DNA from: Himantopus leucocephalus
Lineage: Eukaryota > Chordata > Aves > Charadriiformes > Recurvirostridae
Reading direction: 5' to 3'
Length of the DNA stretch: 64,000 nt
Assembly: GCA_003993805.1 (NCBI GenBank)
Contig: RSEF01000001.1
Span: forward strand, 94,885,112 to 94,949,111
Shown: positions 34,913-48,150 of the stretch, one piece after another
How the letters are laid out: the number at the start of each line of letters is the position of its first letter
Position numbering within the stretch: the stretch's first letter is position 1
Translations under genes and position numbers: made by a program
Notes under the pieces: generated by a model
The model's database searches: none
What the model was told of the DNA's origin: nothing
Seen by the model: only the letters and a program-made list of their open reading frames with translations

Positions 34913-37900
34913 GTCTTTGTCTTCATAAAAAAAAATAACCAGAGAAGGTGTTTGCAGAACTAGGCAAAGAAGGGTTAGAAATTTTCTGATGACTGAACAA
35001 CAAGAGTCAAAGTTTGCCAAGAGTTTGCCAATACTAGGAATTATGTGGTATATAGCAGAGTGAGAATCAAGTCCCTTCTCTGAATTGCTCATACCCCAAA
35101 TTGTGTCCCATTCCATATCAATATCCAAACCTTAAAACGGTTTGGGCTTTCTCTTGTTGTCCTTTTTCATCCACACAAACACAAACTTAGTCCTGTTTTT
35201 AAGTGATTGAGTGATGCAAGTATTCTCCATCATGCATAAAACTTACTCATCTCTTGCTATCGCCGCTCATTTCGCTGCCAACTGAGTAGCTGGTTTGAAG
35301 ATGGCTATCCATCTTCATAAGAAACAAAATTTAGTATTTATTCACCCAAATTATATGAATGCTGCAGAATTTATCACAGAGCATTGCGTTGCTAAAGTTT
35401 TGCAGGCGTTCTAAAGCAGTTGAGCAAAATGCTTCAGGGTGTATGAAAGAAAAAGTTGTATTTGGCTAAATAAATCCTTGAAGCACAGGCTCCTAGAGGC
35501 TGGGGAAAGTGTTAAGGGAAGTGTCGTTTTATGTTGTTATAGTCTTTCATTTCCCTAGGCACTCTCACTGCCAGCTGTCTGAGGCATGGTACTAGGCTGA
35601 TGGACCCTTGGTTTGAGGTGGCACAGTCATTTCTTAGGTCCAGCTCCTAAATTCTGTGCCTTTAAGCTGTCTCCCAGATGCTGCCTCCTGCTGTACATGT
35701 GCATGTATGTGGTTAGGAGAATGATTTTTGGTCTAGTGGTGTTGCTTTTTAATACTGCCTCATTAGTCTATGAGAACCTGGACAGCAAATACAGTGTAGC
35801 TTCCAATTCCATAGCTTAGCAGCCACCTTGCTACTGCATAATAATAAATGTGCTAGAATACATTTCCAGTGACACTGGCAGACAGGAGCATGTTTTATTT
35901 CAACACATCTTGGTTTATTTGTGATTATTCTCTACTATAATTAGGTCACAGCAATGTGTTGGTGAATTACAGATGTAAAAATTATATTATTAAATGGAAT
36001 AATTCTTAAGTGCATTTTTATGTAACAATGTTACCGCTCTTGGTGATTCATACTTTCTAGTCCTTCTAAGGTCTCTATGGGCATCCTTTTCAGGAGATAG
36101 CTGGCTTCTCTGCTTCCTTTTGTGTGAAGCCTCACAATTTATTCCATATTGAGACTGTGTGTTTAGGTCACTATAGCTCTGTTCACCAGCTTGTAGGTTT
36201 TGCCAATAGGAGCTGTTGGGTTCTCACTGGAAAATGTGGACAGTATAAAATGCAGTATCAAAGACCAGGAACTTAAAAGGAAAATTTATATATTTAACAA
36301 CAAGAAAATAAGAAACCGGAAAAAGAAAAGTTAAAAGTAACAGGAATATGCAGACATACTGTGCTCAGGATGTTGGTTGCTCAGGACAAAAGCACTTGGG
36401 AACTAGACGGAGCAGAACTGAATGCACATCATACGTGCTGCACCTAACCATAATGCTGCACCTAACTTGCAGTCTAACAATTCATCTGTCAACACTGGAG
36501 TTCTGGGAGAGACTGTGGCCAAGCTACCGAGTTATGCTGTGGATAAGTACTGATTTTGGGAGCCCAAAGAGCTCTTGCTGAGGGAAGTTATTTCTTTGAA
36601 GAAGGGGAAGACAACGAAATTTAGCCCAAATGTGTGGCATCTGATTTCTGACATTTGACCAAGACATGAAAACCAGGGGCTAGGTTGCCCTTTATACTTT
36701 TGACGTCAGTGTAGGGAGAGAGGATTTTAGTACTTGAATTGCTTTACAGGAGTTCTTATGACCTTGTATTAACTCTACAGAGAACCAGAGCAAATATACC
36801 CTTAACTTAGTTTCTCAGCTGTATTGAATGAATCCCAATTTCTGGGCCTGGAAAATATGCCAAAGAAACCAAAGGGGAAAATTGTACTGTAGCCTACTTA
36901 CAGCATCTAACCAACTTTCAGTATCTTTCCTGGGCATCTGGTTTGAGAACAGAGGGCTGACCAGGCCAGTGACTGCATGAACCCGTGCAAATGAATTCCA
37001 TTTAGATTTAAGAGAGGAGTTGGGAATTATAAGGTCTAATTTGTCAGGAAAGTGGGAGTAAAAGACTATTATTAGATGTTCCTAACCTGAATAGAGGAAG
37101 TGCTAGCAAATTACTGGACCTTCAACTGGCTGAAGAAGATTGATGCATAATCCTTCAGTCATTTCATTTTTATAAGAAGCTATACTTTATTTCTTTTCCT
37201 TTGGAAATTTTAAATAACAAAAACTGCAGGAATGAACTGAAAGTTGCAGTAGAACTACCATTTTCAAGAAAAATCTGAACATTAAATAGGCAAATGAATT
37301 GTTCTCAAGTCAGAAGACCTTCCATCTTGAGAGGCAAAGCTCACGAAGCAGAACAGAGACTTGGGATAATGGGAATTTTAATTTCACTTCTAGATCATCT
37401 GTTCTGATTCTTACCCCTTTCAGGGATGAGTGGCTGGCTTGCAGAAACAAAAGAACAGGTACAAAGCCTTTCAGCCTCTGTGGGCTTAGGCTGACCAAAA
37501 GATCAGTCACATTCTATCAGCTATAAGCCACAGTTTTAAATCTTACATTAGATGTGAAAGTAAGTCAGAGACCTTACTGCCTCTATATTTCTGCAGAAAA
37601 AGTGAATACCACAACAACATTTATGAAGGGGATACTTTCATCTGAAGCTTGCTTTTTCTGGTCCAGCAGCAGTTACTTGGAGTGTGCTTACCTTCTGGAA
37701 GCTGAACTGCAAAATTAGTGCCCTTGTTAACAGTCTCAGCACATAGACTGAACAGTTTGTGGTTGAAGTGCTGCTTAGTCCCAGAAACACATCTTGAGGC
37801 TACTGAGCAGCTGCTTTGTGGTTTGGATGGTTGCTAGGTGTGCTATAGCTGTCTTGGAGATAAAGAGGACGTTTTTGTTAATAAGACTGCCAGTCTACTG

Positions 37901-38073
37901 CCTTTCAGTGTGCCTAATCATACTTGCTTAAGGAAAAAACAGACTGACAGAGGCATTTAAACAGGCAGTGTTTTTTCGTGGATGTGCACACAATACCAGA
38001 CTTATAGCAGGAGAAGTTTGTTTTTCACAGGGCGGAACGTGACAATAAATGACTGCGGTCGCTTAACTAAACA

Positions 38074-38112
38074 GGGGGAGGGGTTTGTGGATCATCGAGG
38101 AAGGTTATATAG
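38074..38112 (+). promoter_or_regulatory. Possible TATA-type promoter
   Basis: GGGGGAGGGG at 38074-38083 lies 21 bases before TTATATAG at 38105-38112. This is the order and spacing of a CACCC/GC box and a TATA box, and predicts initiation near 38135-38140 on the + strand. No exon is confirmed downstream. It could be a tissue-specific STYK1 promoter, a non-coding RNA promoter or coincidence. Confidence 0.25.
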
Positions 38113-39899
38113 TCTGAGGCCTGATCTCTGAACCATTAAAGTATCTTCTCCAACCAGTCAGACTGGGAGCACAGCAGAGAGATTGACTGGGGAAACTAAA
38201 GGCAGCACCAGTTGCTGCTTTTGCATGTGCATACCTTGAATATTAACCCTTTGCCTTTCCCACTCTTTCTTCTACAATTGAAGACTGTGGAAACTGTGAA
38301 AGAAGGAGCAAGAGGAGAAAGATTGTAATTATCATATTTTTAAACAGTAATCTGAATAGGTTCCCCCAGGTGCCCTTGAGGAAAGTGCCTGTGGAAAGTA
38401 ATACCTTTCAGTAAAGAACCTATTTCAATGAGGAACCGTCCTTTGCATTTTGGCCACTTTTTAATGGGGAGTGAGGTATAGGACAGATCCCCTGCTTCTT
38501 CATGGAGAAAATACTGCGGAGAGTCAATGCAAGTCAGTACCAGAATGAGAAAAGCCAGAACCAGAGCCTGAGCCTACCCTCTGCTGTGTTCCAACTTGAG
38601 AAAATTTTCAGTCTAGAAGGTGTCTCTTCTGGTTTCTCAGGGGATAAAAGACCGCACTGTAGAGCTATTTCACTAACACTATTTTGCCCACTTCTGCCAG
38701 TCTCTGTAGAGAGATCAAGCAATGACGAAAACCACTCCTGGTTTTCCCCATTTTGCACACATGGACGGTAGATGCCAGCTGGAAGAATAATCCCAGAGAG
38801 AAGTTTAGGATGTACTGGTGTACAAATACAATGATGCGCAGTCTCTCTTATGGATAAATTAACTATTGTGTTTCAGTATCTAAAGCTATTGCCTCTTCTG
38901 CAAGTAAAATTTTCCCACAACAAAATAATATATGCAGCACCAAAGTGTTAATAGGAGTTGGTAAGTTTTGCTCAAACAGTTGGAAGAGATCATACCATCT
39001 TCCACATCTTCCCAAAGCTACCTGCAGCGTGTTGTTGAGAGATGAACTTTGACTCTCAACGATAGGTCTCATGTTGTTTCCTCTTGTAATACAACTGCCT
39101 CTCACTTGCATGAAGTAGGTAAGCAAATAATCTTGTACAGACTCATATAACCAGGAGTCAGGAATCTGAAACTCTTAACACAAGCTTTTTCAGTGATAGG
39201 GGAGGGCAGGCCAACAGCTGGGACTTGCATATACTGCGTGGGTGGAAAGAAAGTCCCTAGAACTAAAATGCTGAGCAACTGAGGTGCAATGAAGATAACA
39301 CTGCACAGCTGCTGAGGACTGAGGGCACCAGCAGCGCGCAATGGTGACCCCAAGGGACCCAGCAGGAAAAGGTCACAGGGCAAGTTCAAGGATATTATCC
39401 TGTCAGGTTGGGGGGCTCAGGATGGATTTTGAAGAGTTTTTGTTAGTGAGGATCATTGCCAGGGCTGTGTGGGAGCTCCGAGCTGGAGTGGTGGGAGGAA
39501 AGGGCAGGGGAGAGCTGATGACAGGGCTGGAAGATGCTGGCAGAATGCATGGACAGCCTGAGCAGGAGGGATACGAACAAGCAAGGCAGAATGTGAAAAA
39601 AGTCTGTGTTTCTGCTGTCTGTTGTAGCCTGGTTTGGTATTATTAATCTTTTCTCTCTGTCTTCATTTGCAGATTGTGTTCCTGATAGAAAGCTTTTCAG
39701 TGTCTGGATTCTTAGGGTTTTGTACAGATTTTCTGTTCCAAAAACCCTTTTTTTCTAAACATGAACCTGTAATCTGAAGTGTATGATTTCCATTTGTTAC
39801 ATTAGCCTATCCCACTTGATCTGTGTTTGGCTGCCCTTCAAATTAGGCTCCAGGTCCCCACCCGACAGTTGCCTGTCTCTGTCATCAGTGGGTGAGCAG

Positions 39900-40201
39900 C
39901 TGGTGCGTGGAAGCCAGGCAGACTCGTTTTACAAGTGTGTGCCTACCTGTTAGCTCTGTGTTGAATGTACAATCAAGCGAACTCCCTGGGGAGACAGCTG
40001 AGAAGCCCTTGAGGAGTAAAGAATTGAAGCTGGGCAGGTCTAGGGGAGGAAAATCAGTGAGGAGGAACTTAGTCATAAGAATTACAACCACACAAAGTAA
40101 CCATCAGCGTTATCAGGAGTGGCCTGAAACAAACTAGGAACCAGCAACAGGCGAGCTTCAGGAAAAGACTACCGCAGGGCAAGAGAAATGGTGTAATTCA
40201 G
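39900..40201 (+). other. Candidate non-coding leader exon (STYK1?) ending at a consensus donor
   Basis: The sequence up to 40201 is followed by CAG|GTAAGTGAG, a near-perfect + strand donor. The segment before it is purine-rich and non-repetitive. STYK1's first coding exon starts with an acceptor at 48112, so a leader exon must exist upstream, and this is the best donor I noticed. The left boundary is arbitrary and no direct evidence links the two. Confidence 0.25.
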
Positions 40202-43200
40202 GTAAGTGAGAGAAGACACTGCTGGAAGATTAGGTAATGAATATTTATTTTTTAAAAAAGACTTTTATTGACATAAATGTGACATGAACTAGGATATAGC
40301 TGTACCATAAAGTGTATACATCTGTGCATGTACTTACTGCTTGTATTGAAGTTACTTATGGTAATAAATTTCTGTGATCATAATAGTATTGGGCTTTGAG
40401 AAAAATAACGGAGATACGTCCTCTGTACACAGGTTGATTTAAACAAAATAACTTCTACGCACATTTTAAACAGGAAGAAAATAACAAAGGAACTAAGTTT
40501 CGTATAAATTTTGTCTCAGTTCACTGAAACAATACAGGGCAATGCTATGCATGTGTGTATAAATATGTTCAGTGTTTGGTTAAGTAATACATACCTAGGG
40601 CTGGATTCAGAATTAATTAGCATTTGATTTCTATCACTGTTGCTGGATTGTAAAGAAGCTCCTTCTAATCCAAAGTGGCGCAGATACCTAGATTTTTCTA
40701 TGTGTTTACCTGTTTGCATGTATCTGTGTGTGTGTGTACATGAGCTACTGATTAAATTATAAACAATGTATGTTAAATGCATCAAGAAACATCCAAAAGT
40801 TGGGAAATTGTGAAGCTAAAGTTGTTTACACAGCTTCAGCTCAGTTTCCTTGTGGCTGTGCAGTTATGAAAGCAGCTTCACATTCCATTTCTTAAGCCAT
40901 TATGCAGCAATGTGATATCGTGCAGTATTTTTATCGCACAGTGTTTTTTACAACAAGACCTACATGTATGCATGGTTCTTTGAAAAACTCCTTCATTCTT
41001 ATGTCCTGTTACAGCTTTTGCTGTCACCGTTCTTTAGAATATCTGCATCGAAGTTGTGCTAGGGTTTGATACAGGCTTAGGACTGGCAGTTAGCACCAAA
41101 ATCAGAAGTCAGTAAGAAAGAGACAGAATGGCTGGTGTTTTCAAAAGTCGTGTGATCTTGACTACACAAAAGGAAGTCATAGGTAAGAATGTGCTGTTGA
41201 GAGTTTGGCCTCTAGACTTTTCACATTCCGACAGCCTGCTCACTAAGGGCTTCAGGTTAATGTATTCTTCACTTTTTTTTTATTATTTTAACTTCTATTT
41301 TGTAGATTACCTGTGAGGAATTGCTTTTAATGGCCTTAATTTAGGGGGAGTGTGATCAAGGTATATGTTAATTTTTCAGAAACTATAGTCAGCTGTGTCT
41401 GCATTAGAAAAAAATATTTTTGTCTTTTGTCAGTTTCTGTACTGTTTCACACTTCTGTAGTCAGACTTCCTCACGCTGCACAAATAAATTAATTTTTGTG
41501 AGATTATGTGAGTTTAAGCAAACTTAGCACCATGAGAACTTGCATATCTCCACTGATAACGGTGCCAGTTTGGACTAACCTTGTTAGCATAAATGCACAG
41601 CAGTGCAGAGTCCTCCTGACTTGTATTTCTCAATGCAGTATCAATTGCTGACATTGCCTATTTTTTCTCCTCCCTTGAAAAGGAATGTCATGGTTTGTCC
41701 TAAGTAATTCACCTGCTCAAATAGCAGCATGGACCTCATCATTTGCTGTTCTCTCCACGGTCTAGCTCTTCGGAACTGGTCAGCCTAATTTTCTTTCACT
41801 CCTTTAATATGCTTCAGTAGCAGCTAAGCTAGGTTTGATGTTCAAGTACTGCTTCTAATTTTGGACCAAGAGAAAATCTTGAGTCACTGTACATGGTTTT
41901 TTGAAACACTTTGTTTTCTTACAGGGTGTTACAGCTACCAGCTGTTGCAAAAGTGAGTTAGAGCACCAAATCTTTATAGCTGAGACATTATTACAGCCAG
42001 CGCAGCAAGCTGCAGGATATTATCAGTAATCCTTGTTCAGGACAGAAGTGAGGTGGTGCTGGTATGTTATGCTCTGAGTTGACCAGTCAGAATTTCCTGT
42101 TCTACACAGTAGGAGCTGCTGCTTGGTAACCTACAGGTGCCTTATTGTGAGAGATGAGATGATTTGATGGGCCAGGGAAACCTTGCAAAGATGTCATGAT
42201 CTGCCAGGCATTTAGAAATAGTCAGTAAGGTCTTCTGAAGACAGAAGTGACTGGATATGTAATCTAACAAATCCATAGCTTTTTGCAGACGTATGTTCTT
42301 ATCTCATCGAGTTGTTAGGCTTGGGACCTGTGGGACTTGGTTTTTATTCATTTCAGGTGCTGCTTTTAGTAAAACGGTGGACATTACAGGGGGAGAAGTA
42401 TCTGTTTTGTTGTTTGCTTTTCGATTGTGCTCTTTTTCGCCCGCTTCTCTCACATTCAGTGTCCACAACTGCTTGGCTGTGCTGAGCCCACAAATCATGG
42501 TTTCGCTGCTATTTTACTTCCTGCAATTCCCTGGTAGGTCCCTTCCCTTTCAGCGGCACAGCCAGGGCAGTGCGCTTGTGCATTATCGTTGTCTAAACCT
42601 TGACTGGTGGCCATGTTCAAAGGTCGTATAAAAGAGGAGTAAAATAATAAAAGCAGTACAGAAACGGTGACTGGAAAAGCTTGAGAGTATAGTTCTGCCA
42701 CTGTAAGCAATTAAATAGAAGGTGTCGTGGTTAAAGGATTTATTTTGTCTCATATTAGTCAGGCAGTATGCTGGACTGAAGTGAGTAATTACTCAGCTGT
42801 TCTTTACATGCCTGTAGTCATATTACAGTTGGTCCTCACAGTTAGTCCATGAAAAACACCTGTAAGCATATTTTTATAATAAAGTGGTGTGCAGTTAATG
42901 CAGGCCAGGAAGTTTGGAGAAATAACTACATTGATTCCATATCAGCTCAGAGCACATTTTAAAAGGTCTATTGAAGATCCAAATGAATCTTAGCCTTTAT
43001 TTTTATCATACTTAATTAATTTAATCAGCTGTTTCTTTGGACAGAATAGCTAATCAGTACTCAAGGTTTTACACATTTGCACTGATGATGGGAACTGATG
43101 TTAATTCTCAAGTCAGACATATTCACTGGCAAAACTGTGTATTTACCGTGAATATGTACATCTTACTTTCTTGAACATGGCCCAAGCAAGCAGCAGGCGT

Positions 43201-44357
43201 CTTCAGTCTTATGTCCCGGCACTTTAAATAGCATAAATTGAGCCTGATGAAAAAATTAAGCCCATAAAATGTGAGAGAGTGTTGATTATTGTAGCGCAGA
43301 TCACCTTCCTGTTCCAGTTTACCACATTGCCATGTGAATGCTTGTGCTAGCACTAAGGGGACAGTGTACATATGGGAATGAATGACAGAGGACTGGAAAA
43401 ATCATAGTGCTGACACTATGGCAATGGTTTCACAATACAGCTTTAGACGATTTAGCCATTCAGCACTCCGGGTGGCGGGAGATCCGTTTTCACTGTTCCT
43501 GCTTCTGGATGTGTGCTTCTGCCACTTTCTCAAGCCTGTGTTTGTACTTGTTGAATTGCTTGGTGAACTACTAGGACTCAGTATGGCAAAAGAACAGTGA
43601 ATTTTTCCTGCTAGGTTAGTGGTTTAAATCAGTTTACCATGTGACCAGTTGCACAGCTGGGAGCAAAACAAGGAGTGGGAAGAGAGCAGAGAGAAGAGAT
43701 ACTCCCTTCTTTTGGTATTGGTGAGCACTGAACTTAGCTCAGCTGCATTCACAAAACCATATTCACATTCAGTACTGGGGCTTCCTGAATCAGTTTAAGC
43801 AGCCCCCACAACTGCCATCTTTTAGCTGCCTGTTCCTGTCCCTGTGTTGCCCTCTGTGCTTTGTCTGAATTGCCAGTGCAGCAGAACAGCTTTGCAAACA
43901 GACATGGCTGCAAACAAAACACCACCTTTTTCCCTGAGTGCTCATTCATCCTGTTGGGAGATGTGCATAGAGGAGCACTAAGTGTCTGTGTAGGGCAGAT
44001 ATGGGGGCTAATTAACCTGGCACTGTCACCAGGCTGTGAAACTGCTGCACCGTGCACAGTTCACCAAGTAGTCTGCTAGTAGCAGTTTGCAAATGCTGTT
44101 TACTGTAGGTCAGCTTCTGCTAAGGTTTTCCCTTGTATCTTTCATTGTCTAAGAGCAGCTGCTTCTGCTATTTCTAGATACCCTGATCTTCGTTGTATAT
44201 TTAGCTTGGCCGTGGGGCTTTGGATTCAGGTATTAGTCAAAAAAAGGCTATACTGCCATCGTTGTTGCAGTCTGCTTGGAACTGTATAGTATCTGCACAT
44301 TGCTAATAATACATTGAGCATTGCCCTCTAGGCCAGCGTGTCTGCGTTGATTCATAT

Positions 44358-44597
44358 TAGGAAAAATATTATTCATATTAGGAAAAATTTTTTCACTGAA
44401 AGGGTTATCCAACATTGGAATAGGCTGCCCAGGGAGGTGGTGGATTTGCCATCCCTGGAGGTGTTTAAAAAAAGGGTAGACGTGGTACTTGGGGACATGG
44501 TTTAGAAGTGGGTTTTGTCAGGTTAGGTTAATGGTTGGACTTGATGATCTTAAAGGTCCCTTCCAACCTCAACAATTCTATGATTCTATGATTCTGT
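44358..44597 (+). mobile_element. CR1 LINE 3' fragment
   Basis: Landmarks in order: AATAGGCTGCCCAGGGAGGT, GGTGGATTTGCCATCCCTGG, GGTTGGACTTGATGATCTTA, AAGGTCCCTTCCAACC and a terminal ATTCTATGATTCTATGATTC 8-mer repeat, the CR1 3' signature. A 20-base duplication (ATTCATATTAGGAAAAAT-type) lies at its left edge. Confidence 0.95.
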
Positions 44598-45736
44598 ATT
44601 CATTTTGGTCTGCCCCAGCAAAAGCTTCCCCATCTCTCCAAATCTGTTTAGTGGAAACCCTGTTCCCTCCTGAGCTCTAGTCAGGGGAACAAATACCTTT
44701 TCAAAACTCATTTACAAAGACCTTCACTGCCCCTTGTTGCTCCCATTCATTCCATCATGTTGAGAAGCTTTGTTCTAGATAAGCTCATTTGCTTTCTGCT
44801 CACTGTTGTCAAAGTCTTTTGGGAAGGCTTTGTAGTCTGAAACTGAGTGGGAACATACCACCCTTACCTTGAGCCTTGGCGTTCTGAAGGAAGAGTGGCC
44901 TGGTACAGTGGTCATTACCTATTGTGTTTGATTTTTGTATTGCACTGCCAACTACTTTTCTTAAAAAAGGTGTTAAGTCACATTGATGTGCTGCACAATA
45001 GAGGACCTGATAAAAATAGAAGCATGTCAAAGATAAAAACGAAAGTTTTTGTGTAAACAACAAAAATAATGAGTTTCAACTGAAGGAGGAGGAAATCAGA
45101 ATAATTTGAAAGATTAGATAGGCCTAAGCAAGGAGAGAAGACTGCTGAAGTAAATACGGTTTTGAAAGTAAACAGAAATTCCCTTCATTAGGGAAATTAA
45201 TTCCAGTAAGTATATTTCAGTGTATGCAAAAAGTCATAAAAAAACAGTGGAATAACTAAGCTGACATTTACTTGCGATTGCACAAATTGTCCACTGCAAA
45301 TTCTAAATTGAAGTAATGCAGGCTACATTCTCCTGTGCTCATGATCGAGACAGCACTGGTCTTGGTAAAACGTAACACACAGACAAGGAAGATCAGAATG
45401 CCAATGAGGTACAGGTTTTGAACCTCTTAAGATATTTTTGTCCCCCTTATCCTGGCTTGGTACTGGAATACTGTCTTCATATAATAAAATAAGTAGTTGA
45501 TGACTGCCAATATGCTTTCTGCTATGTGGTGAGTATGCACCTGTACATTGGAGATGTTAGTTCCACATAACCTCCATGTGTCCCCTACTGGTACACTGCA
45601 AAAAATACTTATTAAATGTATAATGTGAGATCTGTGGATTTCTGAGTTACCACCCTTGTTGTGAGGATGGAAATGTAGGAACTGCAGTAATGTTACTGTT
45701 AGACAAGTATGATGCAGAAGGAGCTAAGTATGAGAA

Positions 45737-45989
45737 TTAATTTGGTCTTGGCCTGGAAACTAGCACTGAAAGGCACTTCAGAATCATCTTATTAAGTGCA
45801 ATTTCTTTTCCTGCTTCCTGAGTTTTGCAAGAGGGCAGATGCAGAGAGTGTAAATGGACTTGTCTAATCAAACTTTTCCAGTGATAACACTGTGTGGCTC
45901 CATAAGCAACAGCAACAAATGGGAGTGCCAGTGCAAATAAAGCGCCAATGGCTGCCAATGTTTTTATTTCTGGATCCCATAGTTCTGCC
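45737..45989 (-). CDS. Unassigned - strand reading frame with one membrane segment (possible terminal exon)
   Basis: I do not recognise this frame. On the - strand an acceptor-like TTTTCTAATCATACTCAG ends at 45990. The open frame then reads AELWDPEIKTLAAIGALF, a hydrophobic run of about 22 residues (LAAIGALFALALPFVAVAYG), a basic stretch and a stop at 45737 (83 codons). The whole uninterrupted frame reaches 46240. The hydrophobic core flanked by charged residues resembles a single membrane span. No poly(A) signal was found close downstream. It may be chance. Confidence 0.25.
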
Positions 45990-47860
45990 CTGAGTATGAT
46001 TAGAAAACGTGGGTGCCACCCACTGGCATCACTGGTGGGAGGTGCATAAGAAAGTAGGTAGGAATCTTTTTTACGGACAGGGGACCAGTGTAGACATGGT
46101 TGCTGCATCAAAGCATTTTTCCATGGATCTTTGTGACTGTATGAGCATATTTCTATGTAAGTACAAATTGCTATGCATGTGCTTACATGTGTCTGTGCAT
46201 GCACATCATTTAAATGGAAGTGTGCATTTCTAGAGAGCATCTGTACAAAGCAAAGCCATTAGCTAGTGTTAAGATGGAGCTTGGACTGTTTATGATTCAG
46301 ATTATACGTATATAATTGCTGGCTAATGGTCCTAAAGTCTGTTTTCCTGTGATACCGTCATGTCTGTTTGTATGTGTCTTTTGTATCTGTGTGTATCTGA
46401 GAGTGAAAGAAGCTAGGACTGTTCTTCTTACGGTGATACTTGTGTATTTGTGTGTAAGTGTGTGTATGTGTAAGCCAAGGTAGGTTGACTTAGTGTGCTT
46501 GCTTTCAGAGTGTACCTGAAAAACTTGGTGTTACTGCTGTGTTATTGCTGTGTTATTGCTCCTTTGACTGGATTTGTGTGGTAGCCACACCCTGAAACCG
46601 GGTGAATTTGCTAGCATATTAAGAATCAACGGAAATAAAAAATGAAACAGACTTTTTGTGATACCTTAAAGTGCAGATATATTCCATCTTCCTTTTTCTG
46701 CTGCCTCTTTTGTGCAACTGATACACCATAATTTCACCTGTTAATTTTAAGCAGGAGAACAACCTTTGGTTAATGTTTCATCCATCACCAACTTCCATAA
46801 AACCATATTAATGTCAGTAAGAATACCACATATTATTATTAACATTTGCCATTGAGGTTAATTGACTTGAACTTATAGCTGAAAATAAATTAAGAACTTA
46901 CAGGATAAAAGTCCCAATGCCTGTAAAACGTTCTAGATGATACTGTTTGTGAAGCTAAGTCTTAAATGTTTGGGAATGTTTGTAAGAAACAGTGGCTAAA
47001 TGTACATGCCTTCCTTGCCTTTCTGTCAGTCATCACTATTCACCACATACTGATTTCTGCAATTTAGAAATAGTAGTCCAGGTCCTCTGCTGATGTAAAT
47101 CAATGCAGCACCACAGAGCCTATTCCTGTCTTATGGCTTCAGTCCTCAGTAAAGATAGTATACTTGGTGTAGCAGTAGGGCATCTTCTAAAATGCTTATG
47201 TATTCACAGAGAATAAACAAAACCACATACACCAATTTGAACTGAAATACAAATTTCTACAGGGGTAATATCCCCCTGTAATGCAGAACAGCTGAAATTC
47301 CACCTCAGGGATGTGTTTTGGGAGGCCTGCAGCTGATCTGCAGTCCTGGCTCAACTCAAAGACACTTGTGAATGTAGCTGTGTCTGAGCAGGATTCTACA
47401 CATGACAAGTGCGCTTACACAATCAGAAGGTTTTGTAGGTGTATGATTGCACATGCTAAGTAAGGGATTAGTGATAGCTGAAATTACAGCTGGAAAGGTG
47501 CATGCTTGCACAGGCTCTGGATTTTCAACTACAAATGCAGAAGAGTTCCAGATGTTGTGGTTCAGATTAGTTATAGACCAGACAGTGTTAAGGAGTCGGT
47601 ACCAGACAGCCCCAATGACAAGACTTTTTTTCTCCTTGTCTTTGTGGAGCAATAGTATGAGTTGTGGCAGGGGCTGTAGTCAAGAATGACAGACATTTTG
47701 TATGCATGCCGCTGATCTGTTCGTTTGTTACGGACCAGAAGATGAAAGGCTAAGCCATTCTGGCATCTAAGTAGTGTGTTAGCTAGAAGTGTATTAGCTA
47801 TTCTTGAAATATAATTAAGTTCAAGGCTATGAATTTTTGTGCATATGCCAGCCTTTAGGC

Positions 47861-48067
47861 CTAGGGATACCCAATTGCTGGTGAAGCACTGTAGAGCTTA
47901 ATCTTAAATTCTCTCTGGTCATGCGGTCTACCATTCATAGGATTTGATAGTGGATGTCCTGTATCATTCTGTAAGCCTCGAAGTCCCAATGCTGCTTCTT
48001 CACAAAACCACTGATCATAAGGGGTAGAGTGCTCCATATTCAGCTCACTTGTTGCTTCATAAATCAT
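47861..48067 (-). CDS. Unassigned 68-codon - strand frame beside the first STYK1 coding exon
   Basis: ATG at 48067 (- strand), reading MIYEATSELNMEHSTPYDQW and on to a stop at 47861. The composition is balanced, polar and protein-like, unlike the Cys/Ser/Leu-rich chance frames around it. A weak donor GG|GTATCC at 47870 would join in phase (2+1) to the acceptor at 45990, giving about 149 residues with one membrane span. No family is recognised and the donor is poor, so this is only a candidate gene model. Confidence 0.2.
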   Translation of the reverse strand: MIYEATSELNMEHSTPYDQWFCEEAALGLRGLQNDTGHPLSNPMNGRPHDQREFKIKLYSASPAIGYP

Positions 48068-48112
48068 CCTTTCTCCTAATAAATTTCATTAATATTCTTT
48101 GTGTCTGTGCAG

Positions 48113-48150
48113 AAGACGGAGGTTGGAGATCCACTTGCTTGTAATTGAAC
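48113..48150 (+). other. STYK1: STYK1 5'UTR portion of the first coding exon
   Basis: The acceptor TTTGTGTCTGTGCAG ends at 48112, and 38 nt of untranslated leader precede the ATG. The presence of an acceptor shows that at least one non-coding exon lies upstream. Confidence 0.8.

Larger units (their letters stand above)
34913..48112. other. Intergenic / STYK1 5'-non-coding region
   Basis: 13 kb without a recognised gene. It contains a CR1 copy (44358-44597), short GT microsatellites near 40725 and 46440, a TATA/CACCC pair at 38074-38112, a consensus splice donor at 40202, and unassigned - strand frames at 45737-48067. STYK1 needs at least one upstream leader exon, so part of this region is probably STYK1 intron. 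Confidence 0.6.

Noticed and set aside
41279..41316. Small + strand frame 41128-41316 as a gene
   Set aside because: It ends in a low-complexity T/A tract and shows no similarity or splice context.
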